This document shows positions 14,159 through 30,900 of a stretch of DNA of 64,000 nt, piece after piece. A model generated the notes under the pieces. The model saw nothing but the letters and a program-made list of their open reading frames with translations. It was not told where the DNA came from and ran no database searches. Source of the stretch: Paramacrobiotus metropolitanus (taxonomy: Eukaryota > Tardigrada > Eutardigrada > Parachela > Macrobiotidae); the NCBI RefSeq assembly GCF_019649055.1, contig NW_026570223.1:2232001-2296000 (forward strand). The letters are read 5' to 3'. The translations under genes were made by a program, and so were the position numbers. Positions within the stretch are counted from its first letter, which is position 1; each line of letters begins with the position of its first letter.

Positions 14159-14384
14159 GATGGCGGAAAGCCGCGAAAATCAAGAAAAGCATCCGAAAAT
14201 AAGCCAACAAAATAATGGCAGTTTGAAGAAACTCGTTCTCGAGACCAAACGGAAGACCAGATCAAAAGTGACCAAAGTCACCAAACCTGCCCCTTCATAT
14301 CAGACTAAGAAGGAGAAAGTCGAATCACAGTGTGACATTCTACGAGCGGCAGCTACTTGGGTTTGTAGTGAGACATTGGTGTAA
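14159..14384 (+). CDS. Possible small Lys-rich protein (about 75 aa)
   Basis: An ATG-started frame beginning MAESRENQEKHPK encodes a very basic peptide with KRKTRSKVTKVTK, ending in CSETLV. An AATAAA signal follows 14 bases after the stop (14398-14403). It lies between the divergent start of the unrecognised minus-strand gene and AGPS. A larger in-frame ATG exists at 14115. No family was recognised; it could also be UTR sequence of its neighbours. Confidence 0.35.
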
Positions 14385-14527
14385 AAAAATCTTTGAAAAT
14401 AAAGACGGACGTTGTCTCTTGTATTAATTTTGTTTGTATTTTACTTTTCACAATTCTGCCCGGCTTGTTACTTTTCTGCAAGCCATTCTCAATACTTTAA
14501 TGCAGCATACTTTCCGGTCTGTCCAGT

Positions 14528-18654
<4,127 letters not shown>

Positions 18655-19077
18655 GTCTCTGCGGCTTGACGCGGTGGGTGATTGTCGTGTACACGTGATA
18701 GTTGAGCGTTTGTCTTATTTACCATTGTTCTTGACTGATGGTTTTAAATTGCCAAACGCACGGCAGCTAAACATATATATCGAAAATGGAATTAAACGTG
18801 AATACTGATTACTTTGTGGTTAGTCTGTAATGTAACTGGCGTTTTTTGTAATGATACTTAATATTGTGTCGTGCTCCATAAGAGTGCGCATAATTCGCCT
18901 TTTCTTTTAATAGTATTAGCATTTTCAACACGGTAAACTATCGGGATTAGTGCGTACAATTTTTAATGCAGTAAAGGTATTTAATAAACGTTTTTGGCAA
19001 AGATCGGCAGCAAAAAGGTTACGTAGAATCTTTTCCCATATCGATTATTCTGTATGCTGCCTCAATTTAATTGGAAG
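18655..19077. other. Intergenic between convergent AGPS and annexin
   Basis: Holds the AGPS 3' UTR, with AATAAA at 18983, and the 3' UTR of the minus-strand annexin. No coding sequence seen. Confidence 0.6.
18983..18988 (+). terminator. Poly(A) signal AATAAA of AGPS
   Basis: Exact AATAAA about 330 bases after the AGPS stop, before the convergent annexin gene. Confidence 0.6.
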
Positions 19078-21560
19078 TTATAACTTGAGTTTTGTATGAT
19101 GCAAATCCACTGAGCGGCGCGGACTGTGATCCAGGCGGCGGATCTCTTCATGAGCTCCTGCTAACCCAAGTAAGATGTTTCGGTAGTTTCCGGAAGTTTC
19201 TTGCTGTGAAATACGAGATTATGTAACGGCGAGGTCAAACAAATTCACTGCTTTTATGGAGATCAAAAAAACATTGACACATGCATTTTTACTGTATCTT
19301 ACCGCAATAACGGATCCCAGAGGCTTGTGGTAAATATCTTCGAACTTATCTTTAGTCGTCTCTAAGTCAATTTCGGAACGCGATACGAGTGTTCGGATGA
19401 CACGCTTATGGTTTGTCGTTAAACCTTTGAAGGCAGAGTGCAATAACTCCGCGAAATACGTATCTTTGTGCTTCGCAAAACTCACTACAAAAGTACATAA
19501 GTCTTACCACCCGGTGTAATACGTTGATGATACATAAAACAAACATTTACCTAGGCTAGCTAATAAATGTCCAACATCTCCATGGAGATCCCTTGCAATG
19601 ACCTCACCGATTTCCACATCGGCCATTTCTTCGAAGGCGGCAATAGCCAGGCGCATATGCGTGTAACTGCGCCCGGTGAAAATAGAACGGAATGCTGTAT
19701 CCGTTATCCAGTGCCGCGGACCGGCATCGTACATGGCCCGCGCATCCCAGCGAGCTTGCTCCGGATTAACATCCTCCTCGGCTTCGCGAGTCTCCTGACG
19801 AGAAATAAGCTTAATGCCACGTTTTTGAGAGACAAACAACACTTTATATTTTTGTCGTGCTAGAATTACACATGCATGTATATCTAAATATGACACAGTG
19901 AAGTGATTCGGAAGAAAACAATAGAAGACCATTACGGAATACAAAAAGGCGTTGAGTACAGTAGGTTTTACGTTTTTGCAGGTATTGCGCAAGTGCTGTA
20001 TATGCGAAGTACACTTCCACATTACCGCTAATATGGCAAGCAGTAGTTCTTTAAAGCCATCGGATCCGTGGAGTTTTTCAATATCCTGCATCAAGTCTTT
20101 TCCATAACCTAGAATTATAAGCAATACGATCTAAGATTAAATTTTTACAATACAACCAGATGGTATATATTTCGTGAGTGAATTTTTAAGAATACATGCA
20201 TTTTCCATAATAAACTCAATGAATGCGCGCATGCTGAGGAGCTAGCACACACAATCAAAAAAATTAAAATTAAATTGTATTGGAATGTGAAAATTAGCTG
20301 CCGTTTAAAAAATCTTACCGGACTGATAAGCTTTTCTAATGGCATCTAGTTCGGCATTGTTCCGAGTGGAAAAAATATCAATAAGAACACCGTCATCCGT
20401 CGTAAATCCCTAGAGTGATATGTTAATAATGTTAATAATCTATTTAATTTAATAACGTAATTAAACTTTTGACAACATAAAGGCAGTGCATTTAGAATGT
20501 TACTAATGGTAATGATGCAACTACGAGTATAATATAACTACAGGACTTACTGAAGAAAAAGCATGGTGAATTGATTCGGCGTCATATACTTCTGGTGTTT
20601 TCAGGAGTGCAAGGATCACGTCTTCGAAGTGGCCATTGATAATAATCTTCAGTTCTCCCTTAAAAGCTTTGATGATCTCCTGAAATATTATCAATTTAAA
20701 TTTCCTGGACTAAAATCACTTTTAATCACCCCCTCACCCCTTAAAATATTTTCTTTTGCAGCATCAAAACGTTCGGAAAACAGGAGTGTTTTTTGAATGT
20801 TTGACAAATACCGCTAGGAACTACTTCGTTCATACATGCAGGAATAGGTACGGAGCATGTAGTTATTATTGATCAATGCGTATTAAAACAATTTATGACG
20901 CTGCTAAATTAATAAAGTATTACTAAACTCACGCGTTTATCTACGTTATTAATAAATAAGTACTATTCGCATTCTATAATACAAGAAACAATTTTTAAGG
21001 CAAGTCGTTGTACCATGGACTTAGTGATTAATAATAATTAATCATTTAACCAATAAAAGCTATATTAGTAGTTGTTTGCGCAGCTTCCAGACCATAACAG
21101 GTCACGATAAATACGTATCTACATCAAAACTACTTTGTATGTGAGTTTTAGTGAATTAAGTACCGCACATACCTTGCCATACATCTCTTTATAACTGGCA
21201 GCGATTTCCTGGCGCTGTTTATTGGTTCGCTGGGTTAGGATGTCGATAATTGCCTTCTCATGCGTTCCTGCCAATACGTCGAATAATATAGTAATCTTTG
21301 AAAAAATTCCCAAAGTCTTCAAGCGACAAATTTCTTATGGAACACTATAACGATGTTAACGCACCTAAACCTTTCATTGAATTAAACAGCACTTCCGCAT
21401 CTGCTTTAGGATCGAAAGACATGAATTCCCGGATGGTGGGCAAATCCGTGTTTTTCTCCTGTTTCTGTCGGATGTGATTTAATAGATTCTGGTAATGCTG
21501 ATTCGGAGTCGATGAGTTGGAGCGCGCTCGGGACTGTCTGATGGATTTCTCGTCCGCCAT
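19078..21560 (-). CDS. Annexin
   Basis: Calcium-dependent phospholipid-binding protein of the cytosolic face of membranes. Eight exons running leftward: 21560-21366, about 21277-21170, about 20682-20552, about 20408-20320, about 20110-20030, about 19800-19550, about 19490-19303, about 19176-19078. A roughly 45-residue hydrophilic head (Ser/Arg/Gln-rich) precedes four annexin repeats. Repeat 1 crosses an exon junction as KGLG|THEKAIIDILTQRTN with EIAASYKEMYGK. Repeat 2 has GFTTDDGVLIDIFSTRNN. Repeat 3 is entered by GPRHWITDTAFRSIF. Repeat 4 has GLTTNHKRVIRTLVSRSE and ends SGNYRNILLGLAGA, a standard annexin finish, followed by a short His/Arg tail. The canonical GxGTD loop is intact only in a modified form in repeat 1 and is altered in repeat 3, so calcium binding may be uneven. 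Which annexin subfamily is not clear. Confidence 0.92.
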
Positions 21561-23540
21561 AACGATTATAATAAATCCAGGTGTACCGGAATACGCGAAA
21601 TGTAGCCGGCGAAAAACTGGCGTCGTCGAATGACAAGAGCAAAATCAAAGTTTCAGTTATCCCCGTCAGACAACACGCTGAGTGTGGTATACAGATACAT
21701 AACAGCGCTATTTAACTTGTGAAAGTGGCAATAGTGCGTAATCCACGATTTAGATAGAGTAAGCGTGACCTTTTACGCTTCAAGATGCGGTATATAATGG
21801 CCACTCGGATCTCACTAATTAGGGACAATATTCGCACTAAATTGCAGAATGGGAAGATAAACGAGTACAACGCAACATCAGGAATGAGTAAATAGAATTT
21901 AAAAAACAACCAAGATTTGTACAGTAAGTGTGCAGAGATATTTTATACGGAATTATCTTTGTGGTTGTGGCGTTAAAATGCAGCATGCATCTGTGCACTG
22001 CATACTCAAAAAATAAAGGTACCGTTTGGCACTGACAGGATAGTGGAACAAAAATGTAGCCGGCAGTAGCGCGTTGTGTTATGTTCTCTTACTTTGTAGT
22101 TACAATACCTGTTAGGCATCATATACGATAGGGATCGATAGAAGGGAGCGCTTTAACACAGTTCCGGTGAGCCTTTGATAAGTGTCTCACTTGTGCCGGG
22201 ATAGTACTTAGACTATGTATGTCTGTTTGCCCAAAATATTGAACAAATCCCAAAGAAAGACGGGGTAATTATCCGCAATTCTCTTCCGTCGGCTAAGCAG
22301 CGGTGTTAGCTCATAAGTACGACAAGGGAGGAACTGCAAACCGGGCACTTATCGTGCAAGTGCACAAGTATGTTGGACGCTTTTTAAGTACAATATTAAC
22401 GGGAAGCCAATAAATCTCCACGGGAACTTATATATGCTACGCTAACATAAGCAGGTAACACTTCCGGTTGTAGGCTGGTTTTTGAAGCAGAGCATATGAA
22501 TAAATCGTGGGTATGTGCAACGGCGCAAGACTGCATTGCATCGTATACGTATTTCCCGCGTTTTGACATACAGAATTTTTATTTGACGTGTGAAAATTGT
22601 TTTGCACGCTATGTCAGCAACTCGAAGGTGCGGTTTGTTTGTTCTCTTTTGAGGTTTCGCCCCGTTTGATATGGGAGATTACCTGAAATGATTTTCCTGT
22701 ATATGCAAATGATTGTCTGTATGTACAAGGTTTCTTTAAGAAATTGAAGTTGATAACTAGTGCAATATAGCAGTGCTATGTAGAGCCAATATGGGTGCGC
22801 GGATTTTGGTAGCAGTAAGACAAAACACTGCACAGAAAAAACCACAGAACCTAGAGTAATGGACGTAGAACCAAAGCATACTTTGCATGTAATTCCTTTG
22901 GTTCTGGAAGTCGTCTTTATTTTTTCATCCAAATGTTGCTTTACGCTATCAGGTGTGGTAGAAACCTTGTTATGACGTTTTATCACTTATCTCATCGTTT
23001 GTTTTCTTTCGTTTCATATTATCACATTCGTGCTATCACTGGCTAATCAATGATAATACAATTCGAGGAACTGCTCCCGCTTACACCGCACACTGCTGCA
23101 GTAAATGCGTGCATTTAATAACCGGCAACATTCTTGTTAAGGACGACGCAGAATAATAATGGTAGCAGAGTCAAGGAAAATATCTGACCAGTGTTTATCT
23201 GGCAAGCGCAAGTACAGTAACCTTTGGAATTCCGGATCGCGGAAGTTTCCTTTAAGTGTACAGTATGTACAGTATAAATGATAAAGCAAAACACCGCTCA
23301 TAAAGAAATTGTGCACAGGTATTTACGAAGTCAGCACATTGTATTCGGATATGTGTTCGACGGATCTGCGATGTGCATACAACCAGTAGTGGGCTGATGA
23401 CTGTTTTGCATTACAGTTAATTCCTATTTTTTTGCGAATGTTAACAGCATACAGTGTTCGGTTTGCAGTTTGCTCATAAGCACTCTCAGAATTTTACCCT
23501 GTGTTCCCAGTTTTGGACATTCGTTTGGCAATAATCTGAA
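21561..23540. other. Long intergenic stretch (about 2 kb) between divergent annexin and 4TM-A genes
   Basis: Probably holds both promoters and 5' UTRs. A 125-codon minus-strand frame at 22609-22986 has no recognisable family or flanking splice support and was not called. No repeat or RNA gene was recognised. Confidence 0.55.
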
Positions 23541-24439
23541 AATGGCGCGATTACTTAAGGATTGCTTCTGTTGTTCTTTGAAAACGGCATGTGTATACAT
23601 CGCTGCATATACGATGGTAAAGTGCCGTATACAAATCTATATCATTTGCCCAGTTTACTATACCTTGTCATTATTCTAATTCTGAGTGGCGTTTTCAGAT
23701 GATTGCCTTACTTCTTCTTATTTTTAATATTAACGATGTGGTATTAGCTGGCGGAGTGCTTCTGTGGGGAAGGATTACCAGTTTAGTTTTTGCAGTACTG
23801 CTGATTCTTGCCAGTGTTTGTTTACTGCGCGGAACAGTGCGGGTAAGCTACATAATCAGCATACTAAACACACTGTAGTTTGGTATAATGTGTGATACTA
23901 TGTTCTGTAAATCTGATGTGATATTATGCACTGTAAAGTTTATATTATGCGGTTTGTGTATCTGACAGGATCGTGGTGACCTTTTGGCAGTATGGTTAGT
24001 GGTGTTTTTCGTCTACACAATCTTTTCGCTTGTGACATTTATTTGGAACGTGCGGTATTATTATTACGGATGGGTAAGTTTCCCAAATTACTTAATTGTC
24101 ATTTAGAATCCAACAGAAGTGCTTGAACTGTTCGCATTTTCAGTTTCCCGATTACATACACACATCCGTGCTGGCTAATATGATTATTTTCGGCGTTCTA
24201 TTCTTTATTGACGTAAGTTAAAATCATAGTTTACATTTATGTAGACGACTTATACACAGAATTGTGAAAGCTTCCTGTTAAATCGAAAAATTATTAATCT
24301 GCTATCAAAACCTAAAGGGTAACAGACAAGCTGAGACACCAGTAAGTCAATAACATAAAACATTTCTTCTTTACAGCTATTCTGCTTGATGGCGGTGTAT
24401 AGCCATCGACATCACATGGGGTTCGATTCGCTCCCTTAA
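23541..24439 (+). CDS. Four-transmembrane protein A (paralogue of the gene at 36304)
   Basis: Small membrane protein, about 155 residues, not assigned to a named family. Exon 1 (23541-23615) encodes MARLLKDCFCCSLKTACVY, a basic/Cys-rich head running into a first hydrophobic segment. Exon 2 (about 23699-23843) gives two hydrophobic segments (MIALLLLIFNIND; VFAVLLILASVCLL). Exon 3 (about 23971-24073) has DRGDLLAVWLVVFFVYTIFSLVTFIWNV. Exon 4 (about 24145-24212) has LANMIIFGVLFFID. The last exon (24377-24439) ends YSHRHHMGFDSLP. Exon boundaries, the CxxCSLKT head and the LAN-I-FG segment match gene B at 36304-38078, so the two are paralogues. The CCSLKT/C-rich head and four helices resemble LAPTM-like or arthropod DUF-type 4TM proteins, which is only a suggestion. 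Confidence 0.8.
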
Positions 24440-24804
24440 ACTTATTGTCAACAATGGACAATCTTCGGCTACTCGTGCTTCGGATTCTCTCTGGACAACA
24501 AGCAGCTCTCATTTTCTAATGCTCTGTGTTTTTTGTGCTACTTCTTTCACATTCTTTAAATAAATTACTCCGAACAGTTCTTGGCTATAATTTACAATAA
24601 ATACAAATACTAATGCATATACGAGTATATCTCGTGCAACGGGAATCTGCGGCATGTAATACAAAACTAATAAATTATAATAACCGTAATTTCGCACCAA
24701 CAAATCGAGCAGCATGCATCAGTATAAGTAACATTCCAAACGAAACACACGGGCAATATTGGCAATAACTACATCACTCAGAATGAAAAATAAAATCACC
24801 AAAA
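24440..24804. other. Intergenic between convergent 4TM-A and zinc-finger A
   Basis: Contains the two 3' UTRs; an AAATAAA lies near 24557 on the plus strand. No coding sequence seen. Confidence 0.55.
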
Positions 24805-26953
24805 TTAATCAAAGAGATGTAGCGCATCGATCTCATCTTGGGACGGCTGGAACTGATTCCTTAAAGCCACCAAATGCGGTACTTTTTTCTCTTTTGCCTT
24901 CTTTTTGGCATCTTCTTCCGAAGCTCCATGCTTGCCCATATAGTGCTGCACCGCGCGCTGAAAGCTGACAAAATGCCCTTTACATCGATTAACTGTGCAA
25001 CGAAAGCGCAAGCGATGTCGATTCCTCGGACCAAAATCACAGCGCTTATGGTGCAGGATTATCTCTGGATACGAAGTGGCTAAAAATTCGCAACCACGAT
25101 TATAACACAGTGCATAATTCAGCACTTCCAAGCTCTGCTTCCATATAAAATCCAACCGCGGAAATTTAGCACTGGGAAGAAATGTTTTGGGAGGTAAGAC
25201 CTCTTTCTCTTCGGGATCAACATCGCAATCCTCGGCATCCTCATTGTCATTATCAGTGCCACTGTCGTCTTCAGATTCTTCGTCACTATTGCTATCGTAA
25301 TGCTGATCTTCATCGCTATCATCCAATATAAAACCAGTGGCATATTTGCGCAATTTCTTTGCAGCTCTACAAAACAAACAAATCATACAGAAAATTGAAA
25401 GATAATGCTGAGTAAGAAGACCAGCAGAAAGACGTACGCAATGGCACATAAACGTCGTGGTCGCGCTTCGATACCAGCAGAGGTAGACGGTTGATTATCC
25501 TCGGAAGGCTCGATCTTAATCGCAGATTCTTCGGTATCCTTCTGATCCTTCTGAACGAATTCGGGGTGTCTAGACAAAAACTTCTTGCGCCGGAAAATTC
25601 CAAGCTCACGATCGTGCTCCAGTTCGTGCTGACGCATGCCGGTCGTGGGAATACATTTTTCACAGCGGGGACACACTATCCTTTCCACAGTTTTCCCACA
25701 CATTTGTTCATGGTACACCATCGCTGTTACGGACTGCATAACCTTCCGGCAGGTGGGAACTTGACAGCGCAGTTTTTGCTTCTTTCTGCAGACCAACAAA
25801 TACCGCTGCAAAAGCAATACAAAGACGTGAGGTCATAGGAAAAATAATTATCAATAACAGTTATAACACCCGACGACATTTTTCACAGGAGACACTCCTA
25901 AGACAAACATAAAATCACGGTAAACTACTACAGCTGTATGTAGCCTAGTGAAGCACTGCACCATAAGTACTACCGGTAGCTAGTATTACTTACTAATTCA
26001 ATTATCAACAATAAATTTGTTATGTCGTCACAATCCTTTACTAAGCGAAAACGACATAATATTATAAATGACAAAAACGAAGGAAAAGTCATGATGTTAT
26101 ATTTTACAAACAACTACAGCACATGTATCATTATTAATGATTTACTCAAACATTTTATTATTGCGCTGCAAGAAATGCGAACAATTACCCAGCTTACCAG
26201 TCTCTTAGCAGGTAAATCAAAAGTTCTCTCTTCTTCTGCCAGCATCGCATTGTGCACGCGCAGAAAATGATCCATAGTCGCCTTGATACCGCCGCAGCGC
26301 GTGCAAATTCCCGGCTCTCCGTTGATATCGTTCTCCTTTAATTTCAGAATATTATGCTTATCCAATTTGGATACCCGGCCTCTCTTCTTTTGTAGAGTGC
26401 CTTCTCCATCTTTTTGTTCATCTTCGGGGGATTTTTTCGCAGTCTTTGTATAGTTTCGTTTTGGTTTCTCAGGTTCTTCCGCCTCGGAAGATTCTTCTGG
26501 TTCAATATCCTTAGATTTTTTCGGGTTATCACAGACCGGACCACGCTTACGCACTGAACAGCGCGTAGAATACTGCTCTGCTCCATCATCAGCTGGTAAT
26601 TCGTTTGCCAGTCCGGATGTGGATAGTTCCCCGACATCGTCTATTTTTAATTTTTTTCTCGGTCGTCCTGGTCGCCTTTTCGGAATTACGGGCGCGTCGT
26701 CCTTATTCGTTTCGGTCTGGATTTTTTCGGGCTCTGACGACTCCGTTTCGTTATGCTGAGACTCTTCGGCCTTGAAGACTGTCGTCCTGGGACGTCCTCG
26801 CTTCTTTGGTGGCAGGGGAACAGATCTATCTGTAGGTTCCTCTTCCTTGTCATTGCTGACAAATTCATTAGTTACGCCATCTTTTACGGTTCCTCTCAAA
26901 TTATTGAGACCGGCTCTGCCTAACAATTTGCGACTGGAGCGAGTGGAATGCAT
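24805..26953 (-). CDS. AT-hook / C2H2-like zinc-finger protein A
   Basis: Probable nuclear DNA-binding protein of about 500 residues. Exon 1 (26953-26212) starts MHSTRSSRKLLGR and carries two AT-hook cores (PKKRGRPRTT, RRPGRPRKKLK) in a Lys/Glu/Ser-rich disordered region, then a CxxC...H module (ICTRCGGIKATMDHFLRVH). Exon 2 (about 25807-25445) has C2H2-like fingers (LRCQVPTCRKVMQSVTAMVYH; IVCPRCEKCIPTTGMRQHELEH). Exon 3 (about 25370-24805) opens with an acidic Asp/Glu run, then CEFLATSYPEIILHHKRC and FRCTVNRCKGHFVSFQRAVQHYMGKH. The first intron is phase 0 and sits at the same place as in the plus-strand gene at 42490-46650, directly before R-[YW]-x5-K-K, showing common descent. The finger style recalls ZNF512-type proteins, but that was not checked. 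Confidence 0.82.
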
Positions 26954-27902
26954 GGTAGTCCTCAGAATCGCATAAAAATGATGAAACAGAACCGAAAAAG
27001 TTGAAAAACTACAAAGTAGTAAACTTTTGCATCATCTGATCATCAACAAAGAACGAAGAAATGTGCACTGCTGTGCAGTGCTGGGATAACGAAATTTCCT
27101 TTGATAAGGAAAGTATGCAAACAAAACTCAAGAATGTAGCTCTGACGACAAGCTAGGTAAAACAAAATTGCTTAAGGTTCGTTGAAGCAACTTTTAATTT
27201 TGAAAACTAAAGAAGGATTTTGCTAGACCAGCCTAAAAAAATTTGAGTGTGACAGTGCGTGAGATGGCGTCAATGGCAGCAGTGACGTCTCATTCACAAT
27301 TTAACTGCAAGGATGCGCCAATCGGCTTGCCACGATTATGAGTCATCCAGACGATAGCGGAAGTCAATGCAGTGAATGCATCGCGTGAGAAACTGATCCA
27401 TTCGATCCATTTTGGAGTTTTTTTATTTGGATTGTAATCTTTGATTAGTTTGCGACTTTGCGATTATTCCTTTTTATTTTTTTGAAGATTTTTAACGTTA
27501 TTAATAATCTTTTACAGATTTTATCAAGTATCTCAGGGTCTGTTTATGAGATAAAGTATTAAATTTTTCCTGGTGACTATTATAGTTTCGCAATACACGG
27601 CTGCACGTGAACTGTACTCGTATAGGTAGTTTTAATTTGCATGGATTTTTCGCTTCATTGATCCCGCAATCTGGAAGCTCTGAATGATCGTGGGGATTCG
27701 GGATTTGCTTGCGCGTGTATCGCAGCATAAAAGGAATCGAGTTTCGGTAGAGTACAGCCATCCCCGTTCCCCATAGCATCGATCTGATGGCTTTACCAGC
27801 CCGTTACGGGTGAAAAATTCAGCAGTTTTGTACTTTTGTTGTTGTTTTGCAGACATCTCCGTGTTTCTGATGCCCTTTCAGATTCCGCAAACGTGAGCAA
27901 AG
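26954..27902. other. Divergent promoter region, zinc-finger A and SMAD4
   Basis: About 950 bp between two diverging ATGs, so it should contain both promoters and 5' UTRs. Small minus-strand frames at 27501-27856 have no supported product. Confidence 0.55.
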
Positions 27903-30900
27903 ATGACGGGATCGACGTCCGGATCAGCGAACGCCACTTCGCCAGCGTCCTCGGCGGACGCCTGCATCAGTATCGTGCATAATCTAATGTGCCATCGTCA
28001 AGGTGGTGAGTCGGAAAGCTTCACGAAGCGCGCCATTGAGAGTCTGGTTAAGAAGCTCAAAGATAAGCCAGACGAGCTGGACGGACTGATTATGGCCATC
28101 ACCAGCAGTGGGAATCATGTTACCAAATGCGCTACCATTCCTCGTACGCTGGATGGACGACTTCAGGTAAAATGAGCAATGCCTAATGAGAAACAATAAT
28201 CAGAATGTGGCAGGTTTTTCAGATCGTTTCAATTTTTGATAAAGCCTTAATTGTTTGAGATCATTTGACAAAATGCGCTGCGATAAATGAAATGTTTCTG
28301 CATGATTAAATTTAGTATTCAGTACATCCTATGATTTAATCTGGAGTACAGTATGCTGGGATACTCTGTTTTAGTACAGTTACAATAATCAGATTTATAC
28401 CAAGTGTCATGCGTTTCACACAAAGTTATTAAAATCGCCAGACTTAGGTGTTGATTTACGTTTTTCGAGACTTCTTTTGGTACCAATTACCATCAACTTG
28501 ATAACTTTACTAAAACACTGCTTTTTCAAATTTCAGGTGGCTGGTCGGAAGGTTTTCCCGCATGTGATCTATTCAAGGTACTGAACACAAATTTGAGAGA
28601 AGCAGTCATAAAATATGAAATTATTTTACGGGAGCCCTGTAATGACCATTGACACCAGTGTTGGCCGTACTACTTGCGCTTTAAATGCCTGTGTAAACTA
28701 AAAAGGGGGATTGTATGAGCAAGTCAGAATGATACCCTACTGGTTATACAGTCTGTACACAAATGACTATATATATATAATATATAAATATTTTTGTAGA
28801 AGTACCGTTTTTGACCTTCAGTATTGTTTGTTAGCTTCCTTTAAGAAAATTTACGCGCATGTTATTAATCTTATGAAAAATACGAGGCTCGACCCTTTTG
28901 GGGGAAATTTTTCAACTGCAGAAAGCCGTTTATATTCGATAAAAAAATTCATCTCTTCAATTTTTTTTCGGTTTACATTTACTAATTCAGTGTTTATTTA
29001 GAATTCATGGATTACTCAAGTTTTAGTCACACCATCGCATGCTTCTGCAGATTTTTCAGTAGTGCAACCAAATGCGCTGATCGGGTACGGTAGAAATTGT
29101 TTTTGTTCGATGATTAATTTGAATTTATCCAAATAACCATGTACTCCATGACGAATCTATCTCATCGTCCTATCACATTAGTCTAGTTGACTTTTCGTGG
29201 TATCATTCTGGTAGCGGCAATAGATTCTGTGATTGTTTCTAGAATGAAGTGAGATTTGAAAGTGTAGTGTGCCGGTTTCTGAGTTTAGCCAAATCAGCAC
29301 ATTGAAACTTATAGGCAGTTTATCGACTGATTGTATATGCTATCTCAAAAAAAAACTCAGAAAATGGGTTTGTCTGCAAAGGGTTGACGTTATATTATAA
29401 TACTGCAGCATCACCAACTTTGGTCTTGTTGGAGATGTTTTTCTCTCTTTTTTTCTCCTTGTCTACTACTATAGTATTATCTCTTGTTGATGCAGGCTGG
29501 GTAAGTGCAATTGGTCATCAAGGTTTCTTAAATGCTCATTAATGGTTTTACGACAATTTTGATATTTCCCGTGGAAATTATGTGCTATGATGCTCGTATT
29601 TTTACGTTGTAGAATGTTCGAGCACAGGCGTTTTACAATAAAATAGCATTAGTATCAGTAGGTACTGGGAATACAGTTTAATTGCCTGGCACAGCTATTT
29701 ATTAATAAATCATTTGTCAGTAAGCTAATAAATTGTAGCGTGCGCTCTAGTCCGCGATATTGTACTTGTTCTGGTTTGAAAATCAGTCAAAATTTAGATT
29801 CAGAACGCGCCCCAATATGTACATCTGTAGAATTTAAATGAGGATGAGAACCGTTCTGTTTTAACTCGAATAGTCTAATAGTGCCGGTAATTTATGAAAA
29901 TGATCTGTGATTTACAGAATACAGATAAAGTGTGAAATATACGGATAATTAACCATTACCGTTTAAGCAAGTTTAGTACAGTAACTCAAGAATAGATAGC
30001 GTGGTAATAATACTTCATTCAGTTACTTCGAAGTACGATATTCAAAATTTCAAATTGCACTTAACATGTTTGCAGAACAAATAATTTTTTCATCCTGACG
30101 AGTCAATACGGCCCATACGGGTGACACGACCATATGTGTACCGCCACAGCTCGTTTTCCGCTCTTGACATCATCGACATCTGCATGAACAAAATTATCAA
30201 AAATCAGCGGTGTGTAATTTATAACAACGTTTCGTGTTTCAAAAAACTTTATAAAGAAAATTTAGATTTATTTCAAAGACTGATCAAAACTGCGTTTGCA
30301 GCGTACAATAAAAATGTGCTAGCAACTAGAGCGATAGCTTAACAACCATTGATTCTTGTTCATCAGTAATCCCTAAAGAGACAATAAAAACACGATAAGT
30401 TTACACTTAATAATGCGGCTCTTATTACAGATGCAGCATTCGAATACGTGTAAATTATTTTATTACTTACACAGTTAAACTAGTGGTATAAAATAATCGA
30501 AATAACTATTGTGATCGAAACGAATATCGACTGAGGCTCACGAGAAAAGTACATTCCAAAAATTTTGGCATGGTGACAGCTTTAGACGCATCGGGCGTGT
30601 AGTGCATGTTTCCGCTTTCCAGGCACCTCGAATGCCACTGTTGCAGTAACGAAAATTCCAGGAGAAATGCGTTCGTTGTACCGCAGATATTTCGCTTTCT
30701 TTCACAACGGGCTGGACTTTCTGCCGCTTGTTGCCGTAACCTTTTGATGAAAGGAAGAGTTGTTAGTGCGGCTAACGTATGCATTGTGTATAATTCAACT
30801 TATGTAGAAGCTTATAACTCAACTTATGCTTCGTATTTTAGTGAATTTTTTTAAGGGGTTTTCGTTTTAACTTTTATGACTTTGTCAGTTTTTCCATTTT

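Noticed and set aside
22609-22986. 125-codon minus-strand frame between annexin and 4TM-A
   Set aside because: No recognisable domain, no supporting splice sites or start context, and such frames are expected by chance in 2 kb of intergenic sequence.
28711-29001. 96-codon frame in SMAD4 intron 2
   Set aside because: AT-rich, no domain, inside a well-supported intron.
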